Below, piece by piece: positions 1 through 5,804 of a DNA stretch of 17,369 nucleotides (positions within the stretch are counted from its first letter, which is position 1; every line of letters starts with the position of its first letter). The notes beneath the pieces are model-generated. The model made no database searches. It was not told where the DNA came from and worked only from the letters and a program-made list of their open reading frames with translations. The position numbers and the translations under genes were made by a program. This DNA comes from an uncultured Bacillota bacterium (GTDB lineage Bacteria > Bacillota_I > Bacilli_A > RF39 > UBA660), in the NCBI GenBank assembly GCA_946626905.1, contig CAMOVA010000015.1, positions 1 to 17,369 of the forward strand, in the 5' to 3' direction.

Positions 1-533
1 GAAAGTATTTTATTTATGATGAATATAATTATCTTAATGAACAAATTGATAGTATATATTATGATATAACTAAAATTAATAAATTTAATATTAAATATAA
101 AGCAGGAATAGACTTAGAAAATTTAAGTTATGAAAATATTAAAGAACAATTAAAAAGTAAGTTTAAAAATTTATATACTCAAGAATTGAAATTAAAAAAT
201 ACTTTAATAGGACCTCATAGAGATGATATAGAGTTTTATATAGATGATTTAAATTTAAAAACATATGGATCACAAGGTCAACAAAGAGTAGCAATTCTTG
301 CTTTAAAATTGGGTGAAATTTCTATATTTAAAAAATATAAAGAATCGACACCAATATTGTTATTAGATGATGTATTTAGTGAATTAGATCAAAAGAAAAA
401 AAATAATTTATTAAAATATATTAATAATGATATACAAGTAATAATAACAACAACAGATGTTAAAAATATAAGTAAAAAAATATTGAATGATGCAAATATA
501 ATAAAAATAAAACAAGGAAAAATAGAGGAGTGA
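1..533 (+). CDS. recF: RecF, DNA replication/repair ATPase (3' part only)
   Basis: RecF is an SMC-like ABC ATPase that loads RecA at gapped DNA with RecO and RecR. The window opens inside the gene; the open frame uses complete codons from position 3 and has no stop until TGA at 531-533, leaving about 177 codons, roughly the C-terminal half of a normal RecF. Visible motifs are GPHRDD (about 210-227), the ABC signature GSQGQQR (about 267-287), the Walker B stretch PILLLDDVFSELD (about 351-389) and the following switch region with ITTTD. A TTG at 186 could look like a start but is internal, because the frame and RecF-like sequence continue upstream. The stop is 4 bases from the gyrB ATG, so the two are probably cotranscribed. 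The small gene remB/yaaB found between recF and gyrB in B. subtilis is absent. recR lies downstream in the same window. Confidence 0.95.
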   Translation, partial: KYFIYDEYNYLNEQIDSIYYDITKINKFNIKYKAGIDLENLSYENIKEQLKSKFKNLYTQELKLKNTLIGPHRDDIEFYIDDLNLKTYGSQGQQRVAILALKLGEISIFKKYKESTPILLLDDVFSELDQKKKNNLLKYINNDIQVIITTTDVKNISKKILNDANIIKIKQGKIEE

Positions 534-537
534 AAAT

Positions 538-2466
538 ATGGCACAAAATTTAGAACATTATGATTCATCAGATATTCAAGTATTAGAAGGATTAGAAGCA
601 GTAAGAAAAAGACCTGGTATGTATATAGGTACTACAGATGTAAAGGGATTACATCATTTAGTATGGGAAATTGTTGATAATGCAATAGATGAAGCATTAG
701 CAGGATTCTGTAAAAATATAGAAATTGTAATAAATAAAGATAATTCTATAACAGTAAAAGATGATGGACGTGGTATTCCAGTAGGAATTCATCCAAAAAC
801 AGGATTATCAACAGTAGAGACAGTTTATACTGTATTACATGCAGGTGGAAAATTTGGTGGAGGAGGATACAAAGTATCTGGAGGACTTCACGGAGTTGGT
901 GCATCTGTAGTTAATGCATTATCTAGTTGGGTTACAGTAACAGTATATAAAGATGGAAAAATATATGAAGCAAAATTTAAAAATGGTGGAAAAATAGAAC
1001 AAAAACTAACAGAAATAGGAACATGTGATGCTAATAGAACTGGTACAACTGTTTCATTTAAACCTGATCCAGAAATATTTGATACAGATATTTATGATTA
1101 TGATACTTTAAAAGTAAGAACAAGAGAACTTGCATTTTTAAATAAAGGATTAAAACTTACTTTAAGAGACGATAGAGATGAAGAAGATACAACTGGTGAT
1201 AGTTATTGTTATGAAGGTGGTATCAGTGAATATGTTAGATACATAAATAAAAATAAGACACCAATTCATGAACAAATTATTCATTTAGAAGGTGAAGAAG
1301 ATGGAATTATATTTGAAGTAGCTTTACAATATAATTCTGGATATAATGACAATATTTATTCCTTTGTTAATAATATTAATACACATGATGGTGGAACACA
1401 TGAAGAAGGAGTAAGAAGAGCTTTAACTCGTATTATTAATGGATATGCTAAAAAAACAGGAATTTTAAAGGATAAAGATGATTCATTGTTAGGTGATGAT
1501 GTTAAAGAAGGACTTACAATGATTGTTTCTTGTAAACATCCTAATCCACAATTTGAAGGACAAACAAAGGGAAGATTAGGAAATTCAGAAGTTAGAAAAT
1601 TAGCGGATAGTGTATTTTCTAAAGGTTTTGAAAGATTTTTAATGGAAAATCCTGAAGAGGCTAAGATAATAGTAAATAAAGCAATGCTTGCTAGTAGAGC
1701 AAGAAATGCTGCAAAAAAAGCTAGAGAAATAACAAGAAAAAGTGAAATGTCTACAACAAATTTCTTTGGAAAACTTTCAGATTGTAAAAGTAAAGATCCA
1801 AAGGAATCAGAAATCTTTATAGTCGAAGGAGATTCAGCAGGTGGTTCTGCTAAAAAAGGAAGAAATTCTATAACACAAGCAATATTACCATTAAGAGGTA
1901 AAATATTAAATGTAGAAAAAGCAAGACTTGATAGAGCATTAGGAAATGAAGAAATAAGAACAATAATAACAGCATTTGGAACAGGAATAGGTCAAGAATT
2001 TGATTTATCAAAATTAAGATATGACAAAATAGTAATAATGACCGATGCCGATGTTGACGGTGCTCACATTAGAGTATTATTACTAACATTATTCTATAGA
2101 TTCTTTAGACCAATAGTAGAAGCAGGACATATATATGCAGCACAACCACCATTATTTAGAATTACACATGGTAAGACTAGAAAATATGTATTGGATGAAG
2201 AGGAAAAAGAAAAATATTTAGCATCCTTACCAGAAGCAACAAGAAATCGTGCAGAAATAGCTCGTATGAAAGGTTTAGGAGAAATGGATGCAGAAGAATT
2301 AAATGAAACAACAATGGATATAAATAAAAGAGTATTAAGAAAAATAACATTAGATGATTGTATAGCAGCAGATGAAGTATTTGAAAAATTGATGGGTGAT
2401 GAAGTAGAACCTAGAAGACAATTTATTGAAGAAAATGCTCGTTATGTACAAAATCTAGATATATAG
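538..2466 (+). CDS. gyrB: DNA gyrase subunit B
   Basis: GyrB is the ATPase subunit of the A2B2 DNA gyrase that introduces negative supercoils. The product is 642 aa, the usual length of Gram-positive GyrB without the insert seen in enterobacteria. GHKL ATPase motifs are EIVDNAIDEA (catalytic Glu44, Mg-binding Asn48), DDGRGIP and GGLHGVGASVVNAL. The TOPRIM domain begins at EGDSAGG (Glu430-Gly431-Asp432) and contains DADVDGAH (Asp503, Asp505, Asp507). The C-terminal GLGEMDAEEL motif that contacts GyrA is present. The start ATG at 538 follows a GAGG ribosome binding site that overlaps the recF stop. gyrA follows after 10 bases, so GyrB and GyrA are made from one message in about equal amounts. 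Confidence 0.99.
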   Translation: MAQNLEHYDSSDIQVLEGLEAVRKRPGMYIGTTDVKGLHHLVWEIVDNAIDEALAGFCKNIEIVINKDNSITVKDDGRGIPVGIHPKTGLSTVETVYTVLHAGGKFGGGGYKVSGGLHGVGASVVNALSSWVTVTVYKDGKIYEAKFKNGGKIEQKLTEIGTCDANRTGTTVSFKPDPEIFDTDIYDYDTLKVRTRELAFLNKGLKLTLRDDRDEEDTTGDSYCYEGGISEYVRYINKNKTPIHEQIIHLEGEEDGIIFEVALQYNSGYNDNIYSFVNNINTHDGGTHEEGVRRALTRIINGYAKKTGILKDKDDSLLGDDVKEGLTMIVSCKHPNPQFEGQTKGRLGNSEVRKLADSVFSKGFERFLMENPEEAKIIVNKAMLASRARNAAKKAREITRKSEMSTTNFFGKLSDCKSKDPKESEIFIVEGDSAGGSAKKGRNSITQAILPLRGKILNVEKARLDRALGNEEIRTIITAFGTGIGQEFDLSKLRYDKIVIMTDADVDGAHIRVLLLTLFYRFFRPIVEAGHIYAAQPPLFRITHGKTRKYVLDEEEKEKYLASLPEATRNRAEIARMKGLGEMDAEELNETTMDINKRVLRKITLDDCIAADEVFEKLMGDEVEPRRQFIEENARYVQNLDI

Positions 2467-2476
2467 GAGGTAAAAC

Positions 2477-5014
2477 ATGGATAATAATACAGATGAAATA
2501 TTAGAAACAACAGAACCTTCAGAAGAAGTAGAAGAAACTGTAAATAATTCTGAAGATGAATTTCATGAAAGAGATTCTTTATCAGAAAATAATATAGTAA
2601 AAGAAGTACAAGATTCATTCTTAGATTATGCAGTAAGTGTTATTACATCACGTGCTTTACCTGATTTAAGAGATGGATTAAAACCAGTACATAGAAGAAT
2701 TTTATGGTCAATGTATAATTCAGGTTATACACCTGATAAACCTCATAGAAAATCAGCAAAAACTGTTGGTGAGGTTATGGGTAATTACCATCCACATGGA
2801 GATTCTTCAATATATGAAGCAATGGTTCGTATGGCACAAGATTTTAATCAAAGATATTTATTGATAGATGGTCATGGTAATTTTGGTAATATTGAAGGTG
2901 ATGGAGCAGCAGCAATGCGTTATACAGAATCAAGACTTTCAAAACTATCATTAGAATTATTAAGAGATATAAATAAAAATACAATACCAATGGGTAGAAA
3001 CTTTGATGAATCATTAGATGAACCAGAAGTACTACCATCAAGATATCCTAATGTATTAGTAAATGGTACTATGGGTATAGCAGTAGGTATGGCTACAAAT
3101 ATACCACCACATAATTTAGGAGAAGTAATCGATGGATGTATAGCATACATAGATAATCCTTTAATAGATACTATGGGATTAATGGAACATATAAAAGGTC
3201 CAGACTTTCCAACTGGTGGAATAATATTAGGAAACTCAGGTATTAAAAAAGCATATGAAACAGGTAAAGGTACAATAACAATAAGAAGTAGAGCAGAAAT
3301 TGAAGAACATAAAAATCATTGTAATATTGTAATCACAGAGGTTCCATATGGTGTTAATACAATGGAATTAAAAAATAAGGTAGCAGAACTTGTTCATAAT
3401 AAAGTTATAGATGGAATTTCTGATTATCATACTGATTTAAAAGATGGTGTCAAAATTACAATAACTCTTAAAAAAGATGCAAATCCGCAAGTTGTATTAA
3501 ATAATTTATATAGACATACTAATTTTCAAACCACATACGGAATAAACTTAATGATGATTGATAATCAAATTCCAAAAACATTAGGTTTGAAAGATATAAT
3601 TTCAAAATATATAGATTTTCAAAAAGAAGTAATAATTAGAAGAACAAAATTTGATCTAAAAAAAGCAGAAGAAAGAGTTCATATTTTAGAGGGTTTAAAA
3701 ATTGCACTTGATAACATAGATGCAGTAATTAAATTAATAAGAGGTTCTGATTCTGATGAAGAAGCAAGAAAAGGATTAATAAGCAACTTTAATTTAACAG
3801 AAATTCAAGCTAATGCAATACTAGAAATGCGTTTAAGAAGATTAACTGGTTTAGAAAGAAATAAAATAGAAAATGAATTAGCTGAATTATTAGAAAAAAT
3901 AAATAATTATAAAGAAATATTAGCTTCAGAAATGAAAATTCTTGGTATTATAAAACAAGAATTATTAGATATTAAAAATAAATATGGTGATGAAAGAAGA
4001 ACAAGTATAGATATGACAGCAATCGATTTTATTGAAGATGAATCATTAATACCTGTCGAAAACATAATCATCACATTAACAAAAAATGGTTATATAAAGA
4101 GAATGAACGAAGATGTTTATAAAACTCAAAATCGTGGTGGTGTAGGTATTAAAGGAATGACAACACATGAAGAAGATATAGCAGAATATTTAATATCTAT
4201 GACGACACATGACTATGTATTATTCTTTACAGATAAAGGAAAAGTGTACAGAATAAAAGGATATGAAGTTCCAGAATTCTCTAGACAATCAAAAGGATTA
4301 CCAATAATTAATTTATTGCCTATTGAAAAAGAAGAAAATGTAACAGCAATGTTATGTATTAATAAAGAAGAAGAAAATAAATATATTGTATTTTGTACAC
4401 AAACAGGTTTAATTAAGAAAACACTTATTTCAGAATTTGATAACATAAGACGAAATGGAAAAATAGCAATAACATTAAAAGAAGATGATAAATTAATATC
4501 AGTAAATAAGACAGATGGTACTAAGAATATATTAATAGGTTCATCAAAAGGAAGAATGGTAAGATTTGATGAATCAGAAATAAGAATCTTAGGAAGAACA
4601 GCATCAGGTGTTAGAGGAATAAATGTAGAAGATGGAATTTGTGTTGGTTGTGAAATTTCAGGTGAAGATCAAAACGTTTTAGTAGTAACAGAAAATGGTT
4701 ATGGTAAACAAACACCAGTTACTGAATATCGTCAAACACATAGAGGTAGTAAAGGTGTTAAAGCATTAAATGTAACAGAAAAAAATGGTAATATTGTTTC
4801 ATTTAAAATAATCAACGGAGAAGAAGATCTTATGATTATAACAGATAGTGGAATGATAATAAGATTACCAATATCACAAATATCTTCAACAGGAAGAGTT
4901 GCTCAAGGTGTTAAATTAATAAACCTAAAAGATGGTCAAAAAGTAGGAAGTATAGTAATTATACAAAAAGAAGATGATGATGTTTCACGTGAAACATCAC
5001 AAGAAAACGAATAG
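2477..5014 (+). CDS. gyrA: DNA gyrase subunit A
   Basis: GyrA is the DNA breakage-reunion subunit of gyrase (845 aa). The active tyrosine is Tyr149 in AAAMRYTESRLS. The quinolone-resistance region reads HPHGDSSIYE, with Ser110 and Glu114 at the positions of E. coli Ser83 and Asp87, so no classical resistance substitution is seen there. The C-terminal beta-pinwheel has a GyrA box, QNRGGVG (residues 551-557), which distinguishes it from ParC. A strong GGAGG site precedes ATG 2477. Two oddities: an acidic N-terminal extension of roughly 25-30 residues relative to E. coli before the NIVKEVQDSFLDYA stretch, and an acidic tail ending in DDDVSRETS whose DNA contains a parS palindrome (4981-4996). 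The last codons and stop were copied by an exact 74-bp tandem duplication just downstream. Confidence 0.99.
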   Translation: MDNNTDEILETTEPSEEVEETVNNSEDEFHERDSLSENNIVKEVQDSFLDYAVSVITSRALPDLRDGLKPVHRRILWSMYNSGYTPDKPHRKSAKTVGEVMGNYHPHGDSSIYEAMVRMAQDFNQRYLLIDGHGNFGNIEGDGAAAMRYTESRLSKLSLELLRDINKNTIPMGRNFDESLDEPEVLPSRYPNVLVNGTMGIAVGMATNIPPHNLGEVIDGCIAYIDNPLIDTMGLMEHIKGPDFPTGGIILGNSGIKKAYETGKGTITIRSRAEIEEHKNHCNIVITEVPYGVNTMELKNKVAELVHNKVIDGISDYHTDLKDGVKITITLKKDANPQVVLNNLYRHTNFQTTYGINLMMIDNQIPKTLGLKDIISKYIDFQKEVIIRRTKFDLKKAEERVHILEGLKIALDNIDAVIKLIRGSDSDEEARKGLISNFNLTEIQANAILEMRLRRLTGLERNKIENELAELLEKINNYKEILASEMKILGIIKQELLDIKNKYGDERRTSIDMTAIDFIEDESLIPVENIIITLTKNGYIKRMNEDVYKTQNRGGVGIKGMTTHEEDIAEYLISMTTHDYVLFFTDKGKVYRIKGYEVPEFSRQSKGLPIINLLPIEKEENVTAMLCINKEEENKYIVFCTQTGLIKKTLISEFDNIRRNGKIAITLKEDDKLISVNKTDGTKNILIGSSKGRMVRFDESEIRILGRTASGVRGINVEDGICVGCEISGEDQNVLVVTENGYGKQTPVTEYRQTHRGSKGVKALNVTEKNGNIVSFKIINGEEDLMIITDSGMIIRLPISQISSTGRVAQGVKLINLKDGQKVGSIVIIQKEDDDVSRETSQENE
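4981..4996. promoter_or_regulatory. parS site 1 (inside gyrA)
   Basis: Perfect 16-bp palindrome TGTTTCACGTGAAACA. It lies in the gyrA coding sequence, where it is read as (D)VSRET near the C-terminus. Confidence 0.93.
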
Positions 5015-5017
5015 AAA

Positions 5018-5033
5018 TGTTTCACGTGAAACA
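5018..5033. promoter_or_regulatory. parS site 2
   Basis: Perfect 16-bp parS palindrome, four bases after the gyrA stop codon. Confidence 0.93.
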
Positions 5034-5054
5034 TTCAAACAAAAATTAAATCAA

Positions 5055-5070
5055 TGTTTCACGTGAAACA
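5055..5070. promoter_or_regulatory. parS site 3
   Basis: Perfect parS palindrome that opens the second 74-bp copy. It corresponds to site 1, but is no longer translated. Confidence 0.93.
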
Positions 5071-5091
5071 TCACAAGAAAACGAATAGAAA

Positions 5092-5107
5092 TGTTTCACG
5101 TGAAACA
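5092..5107. promoter_or_regulatory. parS site 4
   Basis: Perfect parS palindrome in the second 74-bp copy, corresponding to site 2. It follows the relic gyrA stop at 5086-5088. Confidence 0.93.
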
Positions 5108-5121
5108 TTCAAACAAAAATT

Positions 5122-5156
5122 AAATCAATGTTTCACGTGAAACATTGATTTTTTTT
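5122..5156 (+). terminator. Intrinsic terminator of gyrBA built on parS 5
   Basis: Positions 5122-5151 are a perfect inverted repeat centred in parS 5, with arms beginning AAATCAATG and ending CATTGATTT. Uninterrupted T runs from 5149 to 5156. The structure sits after gyrA and before the SRP RNA promoter, the expected place for the end of the gyrase message. A perfect palindrome has no spare loop, so in RNA a few central bases must open. Function as a terminator is inferred from shape. Confidence 0.75.
5129..5144. promoter_or_regulatory. parS site 5 (core of a terminator hairpin)
   Basis: Perfect parS palindrome. Unlike sites 1-4 the symmetry extends outward to a 30-bp palindrome (5122-5151) followed by a T run, so the same bases also look like a terminator stem. 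Confidence 0.93.
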
Positions 5157-5173
5157 AAATTATAATATATATT
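5145..5173 (+). promoter_or_regulatory. Sigma-A-type promoter for the SRP RNA
   Basis: TTGATT at 5145-5150 and TATATT at 5168-5173 are separated by 17 bp. Initiation about 7 bases later falls at G5180, the predicted 5' end of the SRP RNA. The -35 box lies in the right arm of the parS 5/terminator palindrome, so ParB and RNA polymerase would compete there. An alternative -10, TATAAT at 5161-5166, has no -35 at proper spacing. Confidence 0.65.
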
Positions 5174-5179
5174 ATTAAT

Positions 5180-5258
5180 GGCACAACATTTATGTTTGAA
5201 CCAGGTCAGAATCGGAAGGTAGCAGCCTTAAGAACCTCTAAATGTGTGTGCTTTTTTT
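5180..5258 (+). ncRNA. ffs: Small signal recognition particle RNA (4.5S-like)
   Basis: The conserved domain IV of bacterial SRP RNA is plain: GAACCAGGTCAG at 5198-5209, the GGAA tetraloop in TCGGAAGG, then TAGCAGCC and the closing AAGAACC. This part binds the Ffh M domain and FtsY during cotranslational membrane targeting. The outer ends pair: GCACAACATTTA near 5181 with TAAATGTGTGTGC ending at 5251, with one bulge. A run of seven T at 5252-5258 follows directly, so the closing helix also serves as the terminator. The RNA is about 72 nt, the short form without the Alu domain of B. subtilis scRNA. In B. subtilis the gene lies between tadA and dnaX; here it is between gyrA and tadA. Confidence 0.93.
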
Positions 5259-5271
5259 GTAGGTGATTAAT

Positions 5272-5730
5272 ATAGAAAACATAGTAAATATAATAATAAA
5301 AGAAGCTAAAAAATCTTATAAAAAAGGTGATGTTCCAGTAGGGTGTGCAATTGTTAAGAATAACAAAATTATATCAAAAGCTCATAATTTAAAAGAATCA
5401 AAAAAGGTATCAATAAATCATGCTGAAATATTAGCTATAAAGAAAGCTTGTAAAAAATTGAAAACTTGGCATTTAGATGATTGTACATTATATACAACAA
5501 TGGAACCATGTGTTATGTGTTCAGGAGCAATAATACAATCTAGAATTAAAAATATAGTATATTTGTTAGAAAATCCAACATTTGGTAATATAGTAAATAA
5601 TGAATATTTTAAAAAAGAAAAATATCAAATAAAACAAATAAATAATGAAGAATATAAAAATATGATCAAAAACTTTTTTAAAGAAAAAAGATTAAACAAT
5701 GTTTCACGTGAAACATCAATTAAAAAATAA
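5272..5730 (+). CDS. tadA: tRNA-specific adenosine deaminase TadA, probable AUA start
   Basis: TadA converts A34 to inosine in the anticodon of tRNA-Arg(ACG). The cytidine-deaminase zinc site is complete: HAE (His50, Glu52) and PCVMC (Cys80, Cys83), numbering from the start chosen here; the N-terminal helix IIKEAKKSYKKGDVPVG matches the family. There is no ATG where homologues begin. GTG at 5263 lies inside the AGGTGAT ribosome binding site (5261-5267) and has no Shine-Dalgarno of its own. ATA at 5272 has exactly the spacing seen for ATG in this window: AGGTGAT plus 3-4 bases also precedes pth, bofA, mfd and dnaX. AUA initiation is an inference; a sequencing change of ATG is possible. The C-terminus, NNVSRETSIKK, carries parS 6 in its codons. 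The gene directly follows the SRP RNA T run. Confidence 0.88.
   Translation: MENIVNIIIKEAKKSYKKGDVPVGCAIVKNNKIISKAHNLKESKKVSINHAEILAIKKACKKLKTWHLDDCTLYTTMEPCVMCSGAIIQSRIKNIVYLLENPTFGNIVNNEYFKKEKYQIKQINNEEYKNMIKNFFKEKRLNNVSRETSIKK
5700..5715. promoter_or_regulatory. parS site 6 (inside tadA)
   Basis: Perfect TGTTTCACGTGAAACA in the last codons of tadA, read in the same frame as in gyrA to give VSRETS. Confidence 0.93.
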
Positions 5731-5731
5731 G

Positions 5732-5760
5732 CAATGTTCCACGTGGAACATTGTTGTTTT
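5732..5760 (+). terminator. Terminator-like hairpin after tadA built on parS 7
   Basis: Positions 5732-5753 form a perfect inverted repeat with arms CAATGTTCCAC and GTGGAACATTG, followed by TTGTTTTT. It ends the SRP RNA-tadA unit before the dnaX promoter. The tail is interrupted by a G, so efficiency is uncertain. Confidence 0.6.
5735..5750. promoter_or_regulatory. parS site 7 (symmetric CC/GG variant)
   Basis: TGTTCCACGTGGAACA, a fully symmetric variant of parS identical to the form used in Pseudomonas. It begins 35 bp after the start of parS 6 and four bases after the tadA stop. Confidence 0.88.
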
Positions 5761-5783
5761 TATTATATTAAAAATGATATAAT
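5754..5783 (+). promoter_or_regulatory. Candidate dnaX promoter
   Basis: TTGTTT (5754-5759) and a perfect TATAAT (5778-5783) are 18 bp apart. The -35 starts immediately after the parS 7 palindrome. The dnaX ATG is about 15 bases beyond the predicted start site, leaving room for its ribosome binding site. Confidence 0.55.
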
Positions 5784-5804
5784 AATAGGGTATGAGGTGA
5801 CAAT

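Larger units (their letters stand above)
4981..5144. repeat. parS array: five parS palindromes at exact 37-bp period, with a 74-bp tandem duplication
   Basis: Five copies of TGTTTCACGTGAAACA begin at 4981, 5018, 5055, 5092 and 5129, so the step is exactly 37 bp each time. The 21-bp spacers alternate between two sequences (A, B, A, B). Positions 4981-5054 and 5055-5128 are therefore identical 74-bp copies, followed by a fifth palindrome. Spacer A holds the end of gyrA, including its TAG at 5012-5014; the duplicate carries a relic of those codons and a relic TAG at 5086-5088. The 16-mer matches the established ParB-binding parS consensus of Bacillota and other bacteria. ParB loads at such sites as a CTP-dependent clamp and recruits SMC to the origin region. 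The 37-bp step is about 3.5 helical turns, so neighbours face opposite sides of the helix and alternate sites face the same side (inference). Confidence 0.93.

Noticed and set aside
186..188. TTG as start of a short separate recF-like gene
   Set aside because: The same frame is open and RecF-like back to the window edge, so the TTG is an internal leucine.
2041..2067. Short GC-richer stretch in gyrB encoding TDADVDGAH
   Set aside because: It covers the invariant TOPRIM metal-binding motif; only about nine codons are involved, and no second signal was found in it.
4981..5144. CRISPR-like look: 16-bp repeats with regular 21-bp spacers
   Set aside because: Repeats are too short, fully palindromic and identical to parS; the spacers alternate between two sequences, and one is gyrA coding sequence.
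5263..5265. GTG as tadA start
   Set aside because: It lies inside the AGGTGAT ribosome binding site, with only the SRP RNA T run upstream, so nothing could position a ribosome there.
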